From positions 5,022,001 to 5,086,000 of the forward strand of contig NZ_JBGEDP010000001.1 of assembly GCF_041206865.1 (NCBI RefSeq): 64,000 bases of DNA, written 5' to 3'. How positions within the stretch are numbered: position 1 is the first letter of the stretch; each line of letters opens with the position of its first letter. Positions 25,418 to 34,500 of this stretch are shown piece by piece. The DNA comes from Mycobacterium sp. HUMS_12744610 (GTDB lineage Bacteria; Actinomycetota; Actinomycetes; Mycobacteriales; Mycobacteriaceae). Made by a program: the position numbers and the translations under genes. The notes under the pieces are model-generated. The model was not told where the DNA came from and made no database searches. It saw nothing but the letters and a program-made list of their open reading frames with translations.

Positions 25418-26606
25418 CGCCGCGGTCTTCGCCCTCGACGCGGTGACCGATGCCGGGGGCGAAGCGCTGGAATCGGCGGTGACGATGGTGCACCGGTTGG
25501 CCGACGTGGGGCTCGGCACCGCCGTCTTCGCGCCCGGCCACCGCCGCGACGTACCGGCGGATCTGTTCGCCGCGCGCGCCGACGACCCGGCCGCGGCGGC
25601 CGAGCGCCTGCGGGTGCGGCCGGGCCGCTGCGTCGTCGTGGCGAGCGACGTCGCCGGGGTCACGGCCGCGCGCGAGGGCGGTTTCGCGTTGGTGGTCGGC
25701 GTGGCCGCGGGAGAAGACCGGGCGGGGCGCCGCGACGCGCTGGACGAGGCCGGCGCCGACGCGGTGGTGGCCGACGTGGACGAGCTCATGGTGCGGACCG
25801 GGGACCACCGGATGTCGCAGCTTCCCGACGCGGCGCAGGCCCTGGACCCGCCGTCGAACCCGGCGGTGTTCTACGACTTCGACGGCACACTGTCGGACAT
25901 CGTCGACGACCCGGACGCGGCCCGGCCCATCGCGGGCGCGACAACGGCGCTGCAGAAGCTGGCGGCGCGGTGCCCGGTCGCCGTGCTGTCCGGCCGCGAC
26001 CTGGCCGACGTGACCCGCCGTGTCGGCGTACCCGGAATCTGGTACGCCGGCAGCCACGGGTTCGAGCTGACCGCGCCCGACGGGACACACCACCAGAACG
26101 ACGACGCGGCCGCGGCCATCCCCGTGCTGGAGCGTGCGGCCGCCCAGCTGCGCGAGCGGCTCGGGCCGATTCCCGGCGTCATGGTGGAGCACAAGCGATT
26201 CGGGGTGGCCGTGCACTACCGCAACGCCCCGCGGGACCGGGTCGGCGAGGTGGCCGCGGCGGTGCGCGCGGCCGGCCGGCACAGCGCGCTGCGGGTGACC
26301 ACGGGCCGCGAGGTCATCGAGCTGCGCCCGGACCTCGACTGGGACAAGGGCAAGACGCTGCGCTGGGTGCTCGAGCACCTGCACCTCGCGGGCTCGGGCG
26401 CGCTGACGCCGATCTACCTGGGCGACGACATCACCGACGAGGACGCGTTCGACGCGGTGCGCGACGGCGGCGTGCCCATCCTCGTGCGCCACGACGAGGA
26501 CGGCGACCGCGCCACCGCCGCGCTGTTCGGGCTGGACAGCCCCGCGGCGGTGAGCGAGTTCACCAACCGGCTGGCGCGACGGTTGACCGACGATCGCGGG
26601 AACTGA
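25371..26606 (+). CDS. otsB: Trehalose-6-phosphate phosphatase (OtsB2-like)
   Basis: A 411-residue HAD-superfamily phosphatase that dephosphorylates trehalose-6-phosphate to trehalose, last step of the OtsA-OtsB route. Trehalose is needed for mycobacterial cell-wall mycolate transfer. The N-terminal 160 residues form the mycobacterial accessory domain (IDPRRHDAAVFALD and RPGRCVVVASDVAGV). The catalytic core has HAD motif I FYDFDGTLSDI at about 165-175, motif II VLSGRDLADV, GSHGFEL, and motif IV YLGDDITDEDAF at about 350-360. Start is GTG 25371 (or GTG 25374), with AGAAGG 5 bases upstream. In M. tuberculosis, more than a dozen genes (Rv3373-Rv3388) separate otsB2 from htdY. Here htdY is next, which implies a loss in this line or a gain in the other. 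Confidence 0.94.
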   Translation: MVRTPEPVVIDPRRHDAAVFALDAVTDAGGEALESAVTMVHRLADVGLGTAVFAPGHRRDVPADLFAARADDPAAAAERLRVRPGRCVVVASDVAGVTAAREGGFALVVGVAAGEDRAGRRDALDEAGADAVVADVDELMVRTGDHRMSQLPDAAQALDPPSNPAVFYDFDGTLSDIVDDPDAARPIAGATTALQKLAARCPVAVLSGRDLADVTRRVGVPGIWYAGSHGFELTAPDGTHHQNDDAAAAIPVLERAAAQLRERLGPIPGVMVEHKRFGVAVHYRNAPRDRVGEVAAAVRAAGRHSALRVTTGREVIELRPDLDWDKGKTLRWVLEHLHLAGSGALTPIYLGDDITDEDAFDAVRDGGVPILVRHDEDGDRATAALFGLDSPAAVSEFTNRLARRLTDDRGN

Positions 26607-26669
26607 CCCGCGGAGGTTCCCGCGCACAGCGACCCGTTCCGTCGGCCGACACTCGGCCCACGCAGCGCC

Positions 26670-26689
26670 GGCGCCGCCGGGACGGCGCC
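26670..26689. terminator. Hairpin between convergent otsB and htdY
   Basis: GGCGCCG-CCGGGA-CGGCGCC is a perfect 7-bp GC stem that ends one base before the htdY stop codon complement. It is placed to terminate otsB transcription and possibly htdY from the other side. Confidence 0.5.
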
Positions 26690-27559
26690 CTAAGCCACGT
26701 ACTCCACCGCGCCGTCGTCCAGCGCGACCCGGACGTCCGAACCGTCCGGCGCCGACACCTCGGTGCGGAAGACCGCCTTGCCCGGTTCGGTGCGCCAGAT
26801 CAGCGTGGTCAGCGTCTCGCCGGGGAACACCGGCGAAGTGAACCGCGCGTCGATCGCGGTGATGTTGGCGGCCACGCCGCCACCGAGCTCGGCGACCAGC
26901 GCGCGGCCGGCCACCCCGTAGCTGCACAGGCCGTGCAGGATCGGCTTGGGAAACCCGGCCAACTCCTTGGCGAACCACGGGTCGCTGTGCAGCGGGTTGC
27001 GGTCCCCGGAGAGCCGGTAGATCAGCGCCTGGTCCTCGCGGGTGGGCAGCGCGATGCGCGCGTCGGGCTCGCGGTCGGGGATCTCCGGGGCGACCGGCCG
27101 CTGACCGGGCTGTCCGCCGAACCCGCCCGACTGGCGGATGACCAGCGTGGTCAGCGTCTCGGCGATCAGCTCGCCCGACGCGGGGTCGGTGCCGCGGCCG
27201 CGGAGCACGATGATGGCGTTCTTGCCCTCGCCCTTGTCCTGGATGTCGGCGACCTCGGAGACCACCGACAGCTTGCCAGCGGGCGGCAGGGGCGCGTGCA
27301 GCCGGATGCCCTGCGACCCGTGCAGCAGCAGGGCGTGGTTGAAGGTCCCGATCTTGCCCGCCGCCGCGAAGGCCGGTGAGCAGATGACCGCGTAGGTGGG
27401 CAGCACCTGCTGGGTGATGTCGTGGCTGTTCTCGGTGGTGAACGACAGGTCGTCGAGACCGGCGCCGACGCCGAGCGCGTACAGCATCGTGTCCCGGTCG
27501 GTCCATGCGAACTCCATCGGTTCGGTCACCGCGCCGACGGCACTGGGGTCAATCGCCAT
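26690..27559 (-). CDS. htdY: MaoC-type (3R)-hydroxyacyl-CoA dehydratase HtdY
   Basis: A 289-residue double hot-dog hydratase 2 protein, close in sequence to M. tuberculosis HtdY (Rv3389c). It hydrates trans-2-enoyl-CoA to (3R)-hydroxyacyl-CoA. The N-terminal half is the degenerate hot-dog (FTTENSHDITQQVLPTYAV, HGSQGIRLHAPLPPAG). The C-terminal half carries the catalytic hydratase 2 motif LSGDRNPLHSDPWFA with Asp and His at about residues 187-193, followed by GFPKPILHGLCSYG. The gene is divergent from lpqD with 102 bases between them. Start ATG 27559 is preceded by GGAG in GGAGACTCCCTC. Confidence 0.94.
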   Translation of the reverse strand: MAIDPSAVGAVTEPMEFAWTDRDTMLYALGVGAGLDDLSFTTENSHDITQQVLPTYAVICSPAFAAAGKIGTFNHALLLHGSQGIRLHAPLPPAGKLSVVSEVADIQDKGEGKNAIIVLRGRGTDPASGELIAETLTTLVIRQSGGFGGQPGQRPVAPEIPDREPDARIALPTREDQALIYRLSGDRNPLHSDPWFAKELAGFPKPILHGLCSYGVAGRALVAELGGGVAANITAIDARFTSPVFPGETLTTLIWRTEPGKAVFRTEVSAPDGSDVRVALDDGAVEYVA

Positions 27560-27661
27560 GAGGGAGTCTCCTTCTCGCCGGAATCGAAGCTTTTGCCCCT
27601 ATTTCGTACCAACCATCGCAAACCCTTCCCACCGGGGCCGTCGGCAGGGCAGGCTATCGCC

Positions 27662-28366
27662 ATGTCCACGCGCATGGGGAACGCACTCAAGGCAGTGGCG
27701 GTGCTGGCCGCGGCGGTCGTCGTCGGCGCCTGCGGCGGTGGGTCACCGCAGGCCCGCAGCATCACCCTGACCTTCATCCGCAACGCCCAGTCCCAGGCCG
27801 AGTCCGACGGGCTGATCGACACCTCGATTCCGGGCCCCGGCCTGAGCGCCGACGGCAAGGGCCAGGCCCAGCAGGTGGCGCACGCGCATCACGACTTCGA
27901 CGCCGTCTACGCCTCCGACATGGCCGACGCCCAGCAGACGGCCGGGCCGCTGGCCGGTGAGATGGGCAAGCAGGTCGAGGTGCTCGACGGGCTGCGGCCG
28001 ATCAACGCCGGCTGGTACAACGGCAAACCCGAGACGATGGCCGCCTCGACGTACCTGCTGGCCCCGGCGGACTGGCTCAACGGCGACCGGCAGGACAGCG
28101 TCCCCGGGTCGACCAGCGGCACCGATTTCAACTCCCGGTTCACCGCCGCGGTCCGCAAGATCTACGACGACGGCCACGCCAAGCCCGTCGTCTTCAGCCA
28201 GGGGACGGCGATCATGGTGTGGACGCTGATGAACGCCCAGAACGGCAAGGACAGCCTGCTGACCAACCATCCCCTGCCCAACACCGGCCGCGTGGTGCTC
28301 ACCGGCAACCCGATCACGGGCTGGACGCTGGTCGACTGGGACGGCATCCGCAGCTTCGCCAACTGA
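27662..28366 (+). CDS. lpqD: Lipoprotein LpqD, histidine-phosphatase-like fold without catalytic His
   Basis: A 234-residue lipoprotein. The signal ends in a lipobox VVGAC with Cys24 as the acylated residue, so the protein should sit on the outer face of the membrane. The mature part resembles the phosphoglycerate mutase/histidine phosphatase fold (GLSADGKGQAQQVA, YASDMADAQQTAGPLA). The RHG motif that holds the phospho-accepting His reads IRNAQS here, so His is replaced by Asn. From memory M. tuberculosis LpqD has the same change. A binding or structural role is more likely than phosphatase activity. Start ATG 27662 was chosen because it gives the shortest complete signal peptide. Confidence 0.88.
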   Translation: MSTRMGNALKAVAVLAAAVVVGACGGGSPQARSITLTFIRNAQSQAESDGLIDTSIPGPGLSADGKGQAQQVAHAHHDFDAVYASDMADAQQTAGPLAGEMGKQVEVLDGLRPINAGWYNGKPETMAASTYLLAPADWLNGDRQDSVPGSTSGTDFNSRFTAAVRKIYDDGHAKPVVFSQGTAIMVWTLMNAQNGKDSLLTNHPLPNTGRVVLTGNPITGWTLVDWDGIRSFAN

Positions 28367-28418
28367 TTTCACGCCCGCACCGGTTGACGTGTGCGGCGCC
28401 GACCCGCACGATGGCTGC

Positions 28419-30422
28419 ATGCGGTATGTCGTTACCGGCGGTACCGGGTTCATCGGTCGCCGCGTCGTGGATCGTCTCCTCGACACCCGGCCCGACGCCC
28501 AGGTCTGGGTGCTGGTCCGTCGCGGGTCGCTCGGCCGCTTCGAACGCCTGGCCGCCGAGTGGGGTGAGCGGGCCAGGCCGCTGGTCGGCGAGCTGCCCGA
28601 CCTGGCGCTGACCGAGCAGACCCTCGACGACCTCGGCGAGATCGACCACGTCGTGCACTGCGCGGCCGTCTACGACATCACCGCCGACGACGCCGCGCAA
28701 CGCGCCACCAACGTCGAGGGCACCCGCGCGGTGATCGAGCTGGCCGAGCGGCTCGGCGCCACCTTGCACCACGTGTCGTCGATCGCCGTGGCGGGCGACT
28801 TCCGTGGCGAGTACACCGAGGACGACTTCGACGTAGGCCAGCGGCTGCCGACCCCCTACCACCAGACCAAGTTCGAGGCCGAATCGCTGGTGCGCTCGGC
28901 GCCCGGGCTGCGCCACCGCATCTACCGCCCGGCGGTGGTGGTGGGCGACTCGCGCACCGGCGAGATGGACAAAATCGACGGGCCCTACTACTTCTTCGGC
29001 GTGCTGGCCAAGCTCGCGGTGCTGCCTTCGTTGACCCCGATGCTGCTCCCCGACACCGGGCGCACCAACGTCGTCCCGGTCGACTACGTCGCCGACGCGC
29101 TGGTCGCGCTCCTGCACGCCGAAGGTCGCGATGGTCAGACGTTCCATTTGACGGCTCCGGAAACCATTGGCCTGCAAGGCATCTACCGTGGCGTCGCCAA
29201 AGCGGCGGGGCTGCCGCCGGCGCGCGGGTCGCTGCCCGGCTCGGTGGCCGCGCCGCTGCTGAGAGTGCGCGGACGCGCCCGGGTGTTGCGCGACATGGCG
29301 GCCACCCAGCTCGGGATTCCGGCCGGGATCTTCGACTTGGTCGACCTCAAGCCCACCTTCGTCAGCGAGCAGACCCGGGAAGCCCTGCGGGGCAGCGGGA
29401 TCGAAGTGCCCGGGTTCGCCTCCTACGCGCCGAAGCTGTGGCGGTACTGGGCCGAACACCTCGATCCCGACCGCGCCCGCCGCGATGACCCCAGAGGACC
29501 GCTGCACGGCCGCCACGTCATCATCACCGGGGCATCCAGCGGCATCGGGCGGGCGTCGGCCGTCGCCGTCGCGCGGCGCGGTGCAAAGGTGTTCGCGCTG
29601 GCGCGCAACGGCGACGCGCTCGACGAGCTGGTAGCCCAGATCCGCGCCGAGGGTGGCGACGCGCACGCCTTCCCCTGCGACGTCACCGATTCCGCGTCGG
29701 TGCAGCACACCGTCAAAGACATCCTGGGCCGCTTCGACCACGTCGACTACCTGGTGAACAACGCCGGCCGCTCGATCCGCCGCTCTGTGGTCAACTCGAC
29801 CGACCGGCTGCACGACTACGAGCGGGTGATGGCGGTCAACTACTTCGGCGCGGTACGCATGGTGCTGGCCTTGCTGCCGCACTGGCGCGAACGCCGGTTC
29901 GGCCACGTCGTCAACGTCTCCAGCGCCGGTGTGCAGGCCCGCAACCCCAAGTACAGCTCGTATCTGCCGACGAAGGCGGCGCTGGACGCGTTCGCCGACG
30001 TCGTCGCCTCCGAGACGCTGTCGGACCACGTCACGTTCACCAACATCCACATGCCGCTGGTCGCCACGCCCATGATCGCGCCGTCGCACCGGCTCAACCC
30101 GGTGCCGCCGATCAGCCCCGAGCGCGCGGCCGCGATGGTGGTGCGCGGTCTCGTCGACAAGCCGGCGCGCATCGACCCCCCGCTGGGCACGCTCGCCGAG
30201 GCCGGCCACTACTTCGCGCCGCGGCTCTCGCGGCGCATCCTGCACCAGCTGTACCTGGGCTACCCCGATTCGGCGGCGGCGCGCGGGCTGCCCACCGCCC
30301 CGGCCCCGACCCGGCCGCCCGAACGCCGGCCCCGGCGCCCCGCTCGCGCCGGCACCCGCGGCCTGCGCACCCCCCGGCCCGTCAAGCGTCTGATGCGTTT
30401 GGTGCCCGGGGTGCACTGGTAG
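28419..30422 (+). CDS. acrA1: Two-domain fatty acyl-CoA reductase / SDR protein (AcrA1-like)
   Basis: A 667-residue fusion of two short-chain dehydrogenase domains. The N-terminal domain is a male-sterility/acyl-CoA reductase type: TGGTGFIGRR at residues 6-15, VEGTRAVIELAERL, and YHQTK (catalytic Tyr and Lys) at about 147-151. The C-terminal domain is a classical SDR: ITGASSGIGRASAVA at about 366-380, NNAGRSIRRS, and YLPTK at about 514-518. The linker carries ILFDLVDLKPTF-like sequence (IFDLVDLKPTF). Related enzymes reduce fatty acyl-CoA to aldehyde and alcohol for wax and lipid synthesis. The tail is Arg/Pro-rich. The start is ATG 28419 (MRYVVTGG), which places the nucleotide-binding motif directly at the N-terminus. 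Confidence 0.92.
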   Translation: MRYVVTGGTGFIGRRVVDRLLDTRPDAQVWVLVRRGSLGRFERLAAEWGERARPLVGELPDLALTEQTLDDLGEIDHVVHCAAVYDITADDAAQRATNVEGTRAVIELAERLGATLHHVSSIAVAGDFRGEYTEDDFDVGQRLPTPYHQTKFEAESLVRSAPGLRHRIYRPAVVVGDSRTGEMDKIDGPYYFFGVLAKLAVLPSLTPMLLPDTGRTNVVPVDYVADALVALLHAEGRDGQTFHLTAPETIGLQGIYRGVAKAAGLPPARGSLPGSVAAPLLRVRGRARVLRDMAATQLGIPAGIFDLVDLKPTFVSEQTREALRGSGIEVPGFASYAPKLWRYWAEHLDPDRARRDDPRGPLHGRHVIITGASSGIGRASAVAVARRGAKVFALARNGDALDELVAQIRAEGGDAHAFPCDVTDSASVQHTVKDILGRFDHVDYLVNNAGRSIRRSVVNSTDRLHDYERVMAVNYFGAVRMVLALLPHWRERRFGHVVNVSSAGVQARNPKYSSYLPTKAALDAFADVVASETLSDHVTFTNIHMPLVATPMIAPSHRLNPVPPISPERAAAMVVRGLVDKPARIDPPLGTLAEAGHYFAPRLSRRILHQLYLGYPDSAAARGLPTAPAPTRPPERRPRRPARAGTRGLRTPRPVKRLMRLVPGVHW

Positions 30423-30466
30423 GCCGGTTTCCGTTTAGCCGCAGGCGATTGCGGTATTCCGGCCCC

Positions 30467-31166
30467 ATGGCTGGGATTGTTTGCGACGAGCGGGCCGACG
30501 CCGACCCGGTGACCGCCGCCGTGCGGTCGCTCACCCCGGCGCGTTCGTGATGCCCTGCGGCAATGTGACACGCAACCTGCGGGCGGGCCCCCAGGTGTGG
30601 GCGAGGTTCGGCCGGCACTGGGAATATCTGGCGCCGGACGCCTACGCCGAGGCCGTAGGCGTGCGGCGGCTACGCCGCTACGGCCAGTTCCTGCTGCACG
30701 ACGGGTCTGTGCACCGGATGCCGGACCGCACGTTCACCCAGCCCGACGACTCGAATCCGCTCTACGTCGGCCAGGGCCGGGACTTCGCGCCGCTGACCGA
30801 CGCGTTCGCCCGGGATCCGCTGCTGCACCGACCGATCAAGCTGCTGGGCCGGGTCGCGGACGTGTTGGACGGCGTGGCCGAATGGAACGTCAAGGTGCAC
30901 CCCTCCCGGGTCCGCTCCGCGACGACGGGGTGATTCTGGTCAGCGCGCTTGTGGTCGGGCGGCGCAACGCCGTCGGCGAGGAGAGCACCTGTGCGACGAC
31001 GCCGGCCGCCCCCCTGCTGAAGGCGACGCTGACCGAGCCCGGTGAGTTACCGCTCGGCGACGACCGGCGGACCCTGCCCGGCGTGTCACCGATTTGGCCG
31101 CTGGACCCGCGCGCGCCGGCGCAGCGCGACGTCCTGGTGGTCACCTTGGCCTCCCGGTGGCCGTGA
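30467..31166 (+). pseudogene. Decayed 2OG-Fe(II) oxygenase (PF10014-type), pieces in three frames
   Basis: Remains of a 2-oxoglutarate/Fe(II) dioxygenase of the DUF2257 group, which includes isoleucine hydroxylases. The N-terminal piece starts at ATG 30467 (MAGIVCDERADADPV...LTPA), is cut by a shift near 30545, continues FVMPCGNVTRNLR...YRRYG-like RRYGQFLLHDG and PLTDAFARDP to about 30925, then shifts again to GVILVSALVVGRRN...PLGDDRRTLPGVSPIWPL and QRDVLVVT. At the second break the family's HxD iron-binding segment is missing, so a short deletion accompanied the shift. All three forward frames are used, which rules out a functional product. Confidence 0.8.
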
Positions 31167-31188
31167 GCGTCCCGGTAGTCTTGCGACG

Positions 31189-32202
31189 GTGACCCCGGTA
31201 TTCGTCGACGTCGACACCGGTGTCGACGACGCGCTGGCGTTGCTGTACCTGCTGGGCAGCCCCGGTGCCAACCTGGTTGGCATCGCCTCGACCGGTGGAA
31301 ACGTTGGAGTGGAACAGGTTTGCGAGAACAACCTGGGCCTGCTCGAGCTGTGCCGGATCAGCGGGGTGCCGGTTTCCAAGGGACCCGGCGACACCCTGAC
31401 CGGACCGCTGCGTCCGCCCTCGAAGGTGCACGGCCCCCGCGGGCTGGGGTACGCCGACCTGCCGCCGAGCAGCCTCGAGCTCACCGGCCACGACTCCGCG
31501 ACGGCCTGGGTGCGAGCGGCCCGCGCCTTCCCCGGTGAGCTGATCGGCGTGGCGACCGGCCCGTTGACGAACCTGGCGCTGGCGCTGCGCGCCGAGCCCG
31601 CGCTGCCGACGCTGCTGCGCCGGCTGGTGATCATGGGCGGCTCCTACGACCACCGCGGCAACGTCACGCCGGTGGCGGAATGGAACATGAGCGTGGACCC
31701 CGAGGCCGCCGCCGAGGTGCTCGCGGCGTTCAGCGCCGGGCGGGCGCAGCTGCCGGTCCTGTGCGGGCTGGACCTGACCCGCACCGTCGCGATGACGCCC
31801 GAGCACCTCGCCAGGCTGGCGGCCGCCGCGGGGTCGACGACCGCGCCGATGAGCGTGAGCGACGAACGCGGTACCCGCTCGACGGCGTCCAACCCGTTGA
31901 TCCGGGTGATCGAGGACGCGATGCGGTTCTACCTGGAGGCCTACCACGACAACGGGCACGGATTCGAGGCCCATCTGCACGACCCGCTGGCCGCCGCGGC
32001 GGCGCTGGAACCCGGGCTCGTCACCGTGCGCCCGGCGACGGTGGACGTCGAGCTCACGGGCGCCCACACCCGCGGCATGACGGTGACCGACTGGTCGGGG
32101 CGACGAGAACCCAATGCGCTCATCGGGGTTGAGGTCGACCCGGCGGCGTTCTTCGACCGGTTCATCGACCGGGTGGGGACGTTCGCACGTCGGCTGGCCT
32201 GA
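31189..32202 (+). CDS. iunH: Inosine-uridine-preferring nucleoside hydrolase
   Basis: A 337-residue nucleoside N-ribohydrolase that cleaves ribonucleosides to base and ribose for salvage. The calcium-binding motif FVDVDTGVDDALALLYLL occupies residues 4-21. Further family signatures are GPLTNLALALR, RLVIMGGSYDHRGNVTP-AEWNMSVDPEAA (quoted in parts: LVIMGGSYD, AEWNMSVDPEAA) and HDPLAAAAALEP near the end (last Asp ligand). The GTG at 31189 was chosen because it places this motif at the N-terminus as in the family. From memory the M. tuberculosis homologue Rv3393 is separated from acrA1 by cmaA1, which is absent here. Confidence 0.93.
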   Translation: MTPVFVDVDTGVDDALALLYLLGSPGANLVGIASTGGNVGVEQVCENNLGLLELCRISGVPVSKGPGDTLTGPLRPPSKVHGPRGLGYADLPPSSLELTGHDSATAWVRAARAFPGELIGVATGPLTNLALALRAEPALPTLLRRLVIMGGSYDHRGNVTPVAEWNMSVDPEAAAEVLAAFSAGRAQLPVLCGLDLTRTVAMTPEHLARLAAAAGSTTAPMSVSDERGTRSTASNPLIRVIEDAMRFYLEAYHDNGHGFEAHLHDPLAAAAALEPGLVTVRPATVDVELTGAHTRGMTVTDWSGRREPNALIGVEVDPAAFFDRFIDRVGTFARRLA

Positions 32203-32491
32203 GTAGCCATGAAGGTTCGCCGCATCGAGATCGTTCGCGCGGGGTGGGGCGTCGCGCTGCTGGCGGCTCCCGGTGTCGTACTGACCCGGGTGCACGGCGT
32301 GCACGTCGACCGCCCTCGCTCGTCGTCGCCCGCATCCTGGGGGCGCGTCATCTCACCCAGGCGCTGTTGTCGGGCATCAACCCCACCCCCGAGGTGCTGG
32401 CAGCCGGCGTCTGGGTCGACACCGTGCACTCGATGACGGCGTTCGGCCTGGCCGGCGTCGACCGGCGGCGGGCCCGGGCGGGCGTGACCGA

Positions 32492-34188
32492 CCTCAGAAT
32501 TTCACGGTGGCCCGGGTTCTGCTGTGGCGGTCTGCGGGGCGGCAGCTTTGTCGAGGTTTTGAGGCTGGGGGTAGGCGGCGGCGCCGCGTGTCGTGCGGTG
32601 ACGCCGGGTCCTTTATCCCGGGGGTGGTTACTCCTTTCTTGGGGTCGAGAGGGCATAGGGGCCTGTGGGTCAGGGTATGGCGCGGACCCTGTTGAGGGCG
32701 TCGGCGAATTCTTGTGCCCAGGGCCAGGTTTGGGGGATCCGCAGGATCAGGTAGCGGGATCGTTTGATCAGCCGGGCCGCGGCGTGCAGCAGCCGGTAGC
32801 GCAGGGTGGCGGGTTCGGCTTTGGCCAGTGGGCCGTCCAGGAGTAGCAGTCGCATCCAGCACAGCAGGTCGATGGCGATCGCGACGGCGGTGACCCAAGC
32901 GGTGTTGATGGCGAACGAGTGTGAGGGCCAGCGGGCCAGGCCGGTGTCTTTGCCGGTGCGGATGAAGCCCTCCACCCGGGCGTGGACGCGGTGGCGGGCT
33001 TCCAGTCGCTGGGGTTGTCCACCGGCAGTCGAGGTGGCGAGGACCTGGTAGCGGTAGCCGGCCAGCTGCTCGAACAATGACAACTGGGTGCCGTGTTCGA
33101 TTTCTTCGCGCCGCACCAGGATGCGCATGCCGGCCGGCCAGCCGACCAGCCGATCCCCTCCGGTGCTGTGGCGCAGCAGCCCGGTCAACTCGGCGACCTG
33201 GGCGTCGTCACGGGCCGCTCCGGTGGCATCCAGTGCGGCTTGCCATCCCGCATCGGGCATCTGGCCGATCGCGACCCGGACCCGCTCATCGAGGTCGAAT
33301 CCGACCGAGTAGCCCACTGACATCCCCGGCCGGGCATTGAGTTTCTCCAGGTGTTCGACGACGGCGTGGCTTGAACCCGCGCCGTCGATGGTGACCAGCA
33401 ACTTGCGGCGCCACTTGGCCGGGATCGCCGCGATCGCGGCGTCGATGATCGCGATATGATCGGCCGCGGTGTTCGAGCCGGCGTTGCCTGCACGGGCGAT
33501 CACCGCCAGCAGTTCGCCGGTGTTGTCACACCACGCCAACAGCGGGTGGAAGCCAAACCCGCCTTTGAAATTGCCTGCGGCGTGCTGCTTATCGCTGTGC
33601 GACTGAATCAGCGACGCGTCGATGCGGATCACGATCGTGTCCCCGAGGTCCCCATAGCAGGTCTGCGAAGCCGGGATCGCACCGTGGCGGGCCTCGATCG
33701 CCTCCCACACCCGAGAGCGGACCTTGTTGCGCACGGCCGTGACCTCGGTGATGCTCTGCTCGTCGATCTCGCCCAGGGACCGCCACATCGTCGGAACCGA
33801 CGCCACCGCCTGAAACAACCGGTGCTGATCGCGCAGCACCGCGGTGCCGGCCAGGTTCTGCGCGCCGCCGGCGATCGATACCGCCACATCGCGCAACACC
33901 GCGCCTCGGTCGTGGGTGACTTCTGGGCGCGACAGCACCGACGACAAACCGCTGGTCAAACCCAGATTGTCGGCCAGCAACCGGGGTATCACGTTACCGG
34001 CGTGCCCGACCACGTCGTCGCCACGGACCTCAACTCGGACATTCTTCGACCAATCCGTAGTAGCCTGCATCTGACAGGTGCACTCCCATCCTGGATAACC
34101 GAGCCTCGAATACTCCGATTATCCTTGCGGCAGTGCACCTTTCACGTTAACGACACCCCTGAGCTCCACATTCGATGAAAAATCCAGG
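32492..34188 (-). mobile_element. IS1380-family insertion sequence, 1697 bp, CCGA target duplication
   Basis: Both ends begin CCT read inward (CCTCAGAATTTCAC at 32492 and CCTGGATTTTTCAT from 34188), forming weak inverted repeats. The flanks carry the 4-bp duplication CCGA at 32488-32491 and 34189-34192. The short target copy, the end sequence and the length all suit the IS1380 family. One transposase gene is present, and about 110-180 bases of noncoding sequence lie at each end. Confidence 0.88.
32670..34070 (-). CDS. IS1380-family DDE transposase
   Basis: A 466-residue transposase. The DDE residues are visible as IRIDASLIQSHSDKQ (first Asp), LLVTIDGAGSSHAVVEHL (second Asp) and a Glu in HARVEGFIRTGKDTGLARWPS, the last motif being typical of the family. 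The fold is otherwise recognised by NFKGGFGFHPLLAWCDNTGELLA (quoted in parts: GGFGFHPLLAW). The frame is uninterrupted. Start ATG 34070 lies about 118 bases from the element's end, leaving space for a promoter. Its GC content is similar to the chromosome, so the element probably came from another mycobacterium. Confidence 0.9.
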   Translation of the reverse strand: MQATTDWSKNVRVEVRGDDVVGHAGNVIPRLLADNLGLTSGLSSVLSRPEVTHDRGAVLRDVAVSIAGGAQNLAGTAVLRDQHRLFQAVASVPTMWRSLGEIDEQSITEVTAVRNKVRSRVWEAIEARHGAIPASQTCYGDLGDTIVIRIDASLIQSHSDKQHAAGNFKGGFGFHPLLAWCDNTGELLAVIARAGNAGSNTAADHIAIIDAAIAAIPAKWRRKLLVTIDGAGSSHAVVEHLEKLNARPGMSVGYSVGFDLDERVRVAIGQMPDAGWQAALDATGAARDDAQVAELTGLLRHSTGGDRLVGWPAGMRILVRREEIEHGTQLSLFEQLAGYRYQVLATSTAGGQPQRLEARHRVHARVEGFIRTGKDTGLARWPSHSFAINTAWVTAVAIAIDLLCWMRLLLLDGPLAKAEPATLRYRLLHAAARLIKRSRYLILRIPQTWPWAQEFADALNRVRAIP

Positions 34189-34500
34189 CCGACGGCGTCG
34201 TCGCCGCCGCGTGGGCCGGGCTGGGTCTACGGCACCTGCACACCGGCGAGGCCAAAACCTCGACCGGCGGCCTCCGGGACCGGTTGGCCCGCAACGTCAT
34301 CGGGGCTCTGCCGGGCGGCCGGGGGCTGATGGCGCAGGCGCGGAGGGTCCGCGCCGAACAGGGGTAGCGCCGGCGTCGGGTCATCGCGATCCGCGTCCCC
34401 ATCGCCGGGGAGCGACGCCGGGCGACGCCGCAAGTCATGCGGCTCGCGGCGTGGCGGCAAACCCGGTTTGGTGACCCGGCCGTCGGGTATTGCACCCGAT

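Larger units (their letters stand above)
32209..34367 (+). pseudogene. Small membrane protein, frameshifted and split by an IS1380-family element
   Basis: ATG 32209 opens KVRRIEIVRAGWGVALLAAPGVVLTRVHGVHVD. A one-base loss near 32310-32325 moves the frame to SLVVARILGARHLTQALL...VDTVHSMTAFGLAGVDRRRARAGVTD, where the IS is inserted. After the IS the frame resumes as GVVAAAWAGLGLRHLHTGEA and ends at TAG 34365-34367. Taking out the IS and one copy of CCGA joins VTD to GVVAAA in frame. The restored protein would be about 152 residues with three or four hydrophobic stretches. It resembles unnamed actinobacterial membrane proteins of unknown function. Confidence 0.8.
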
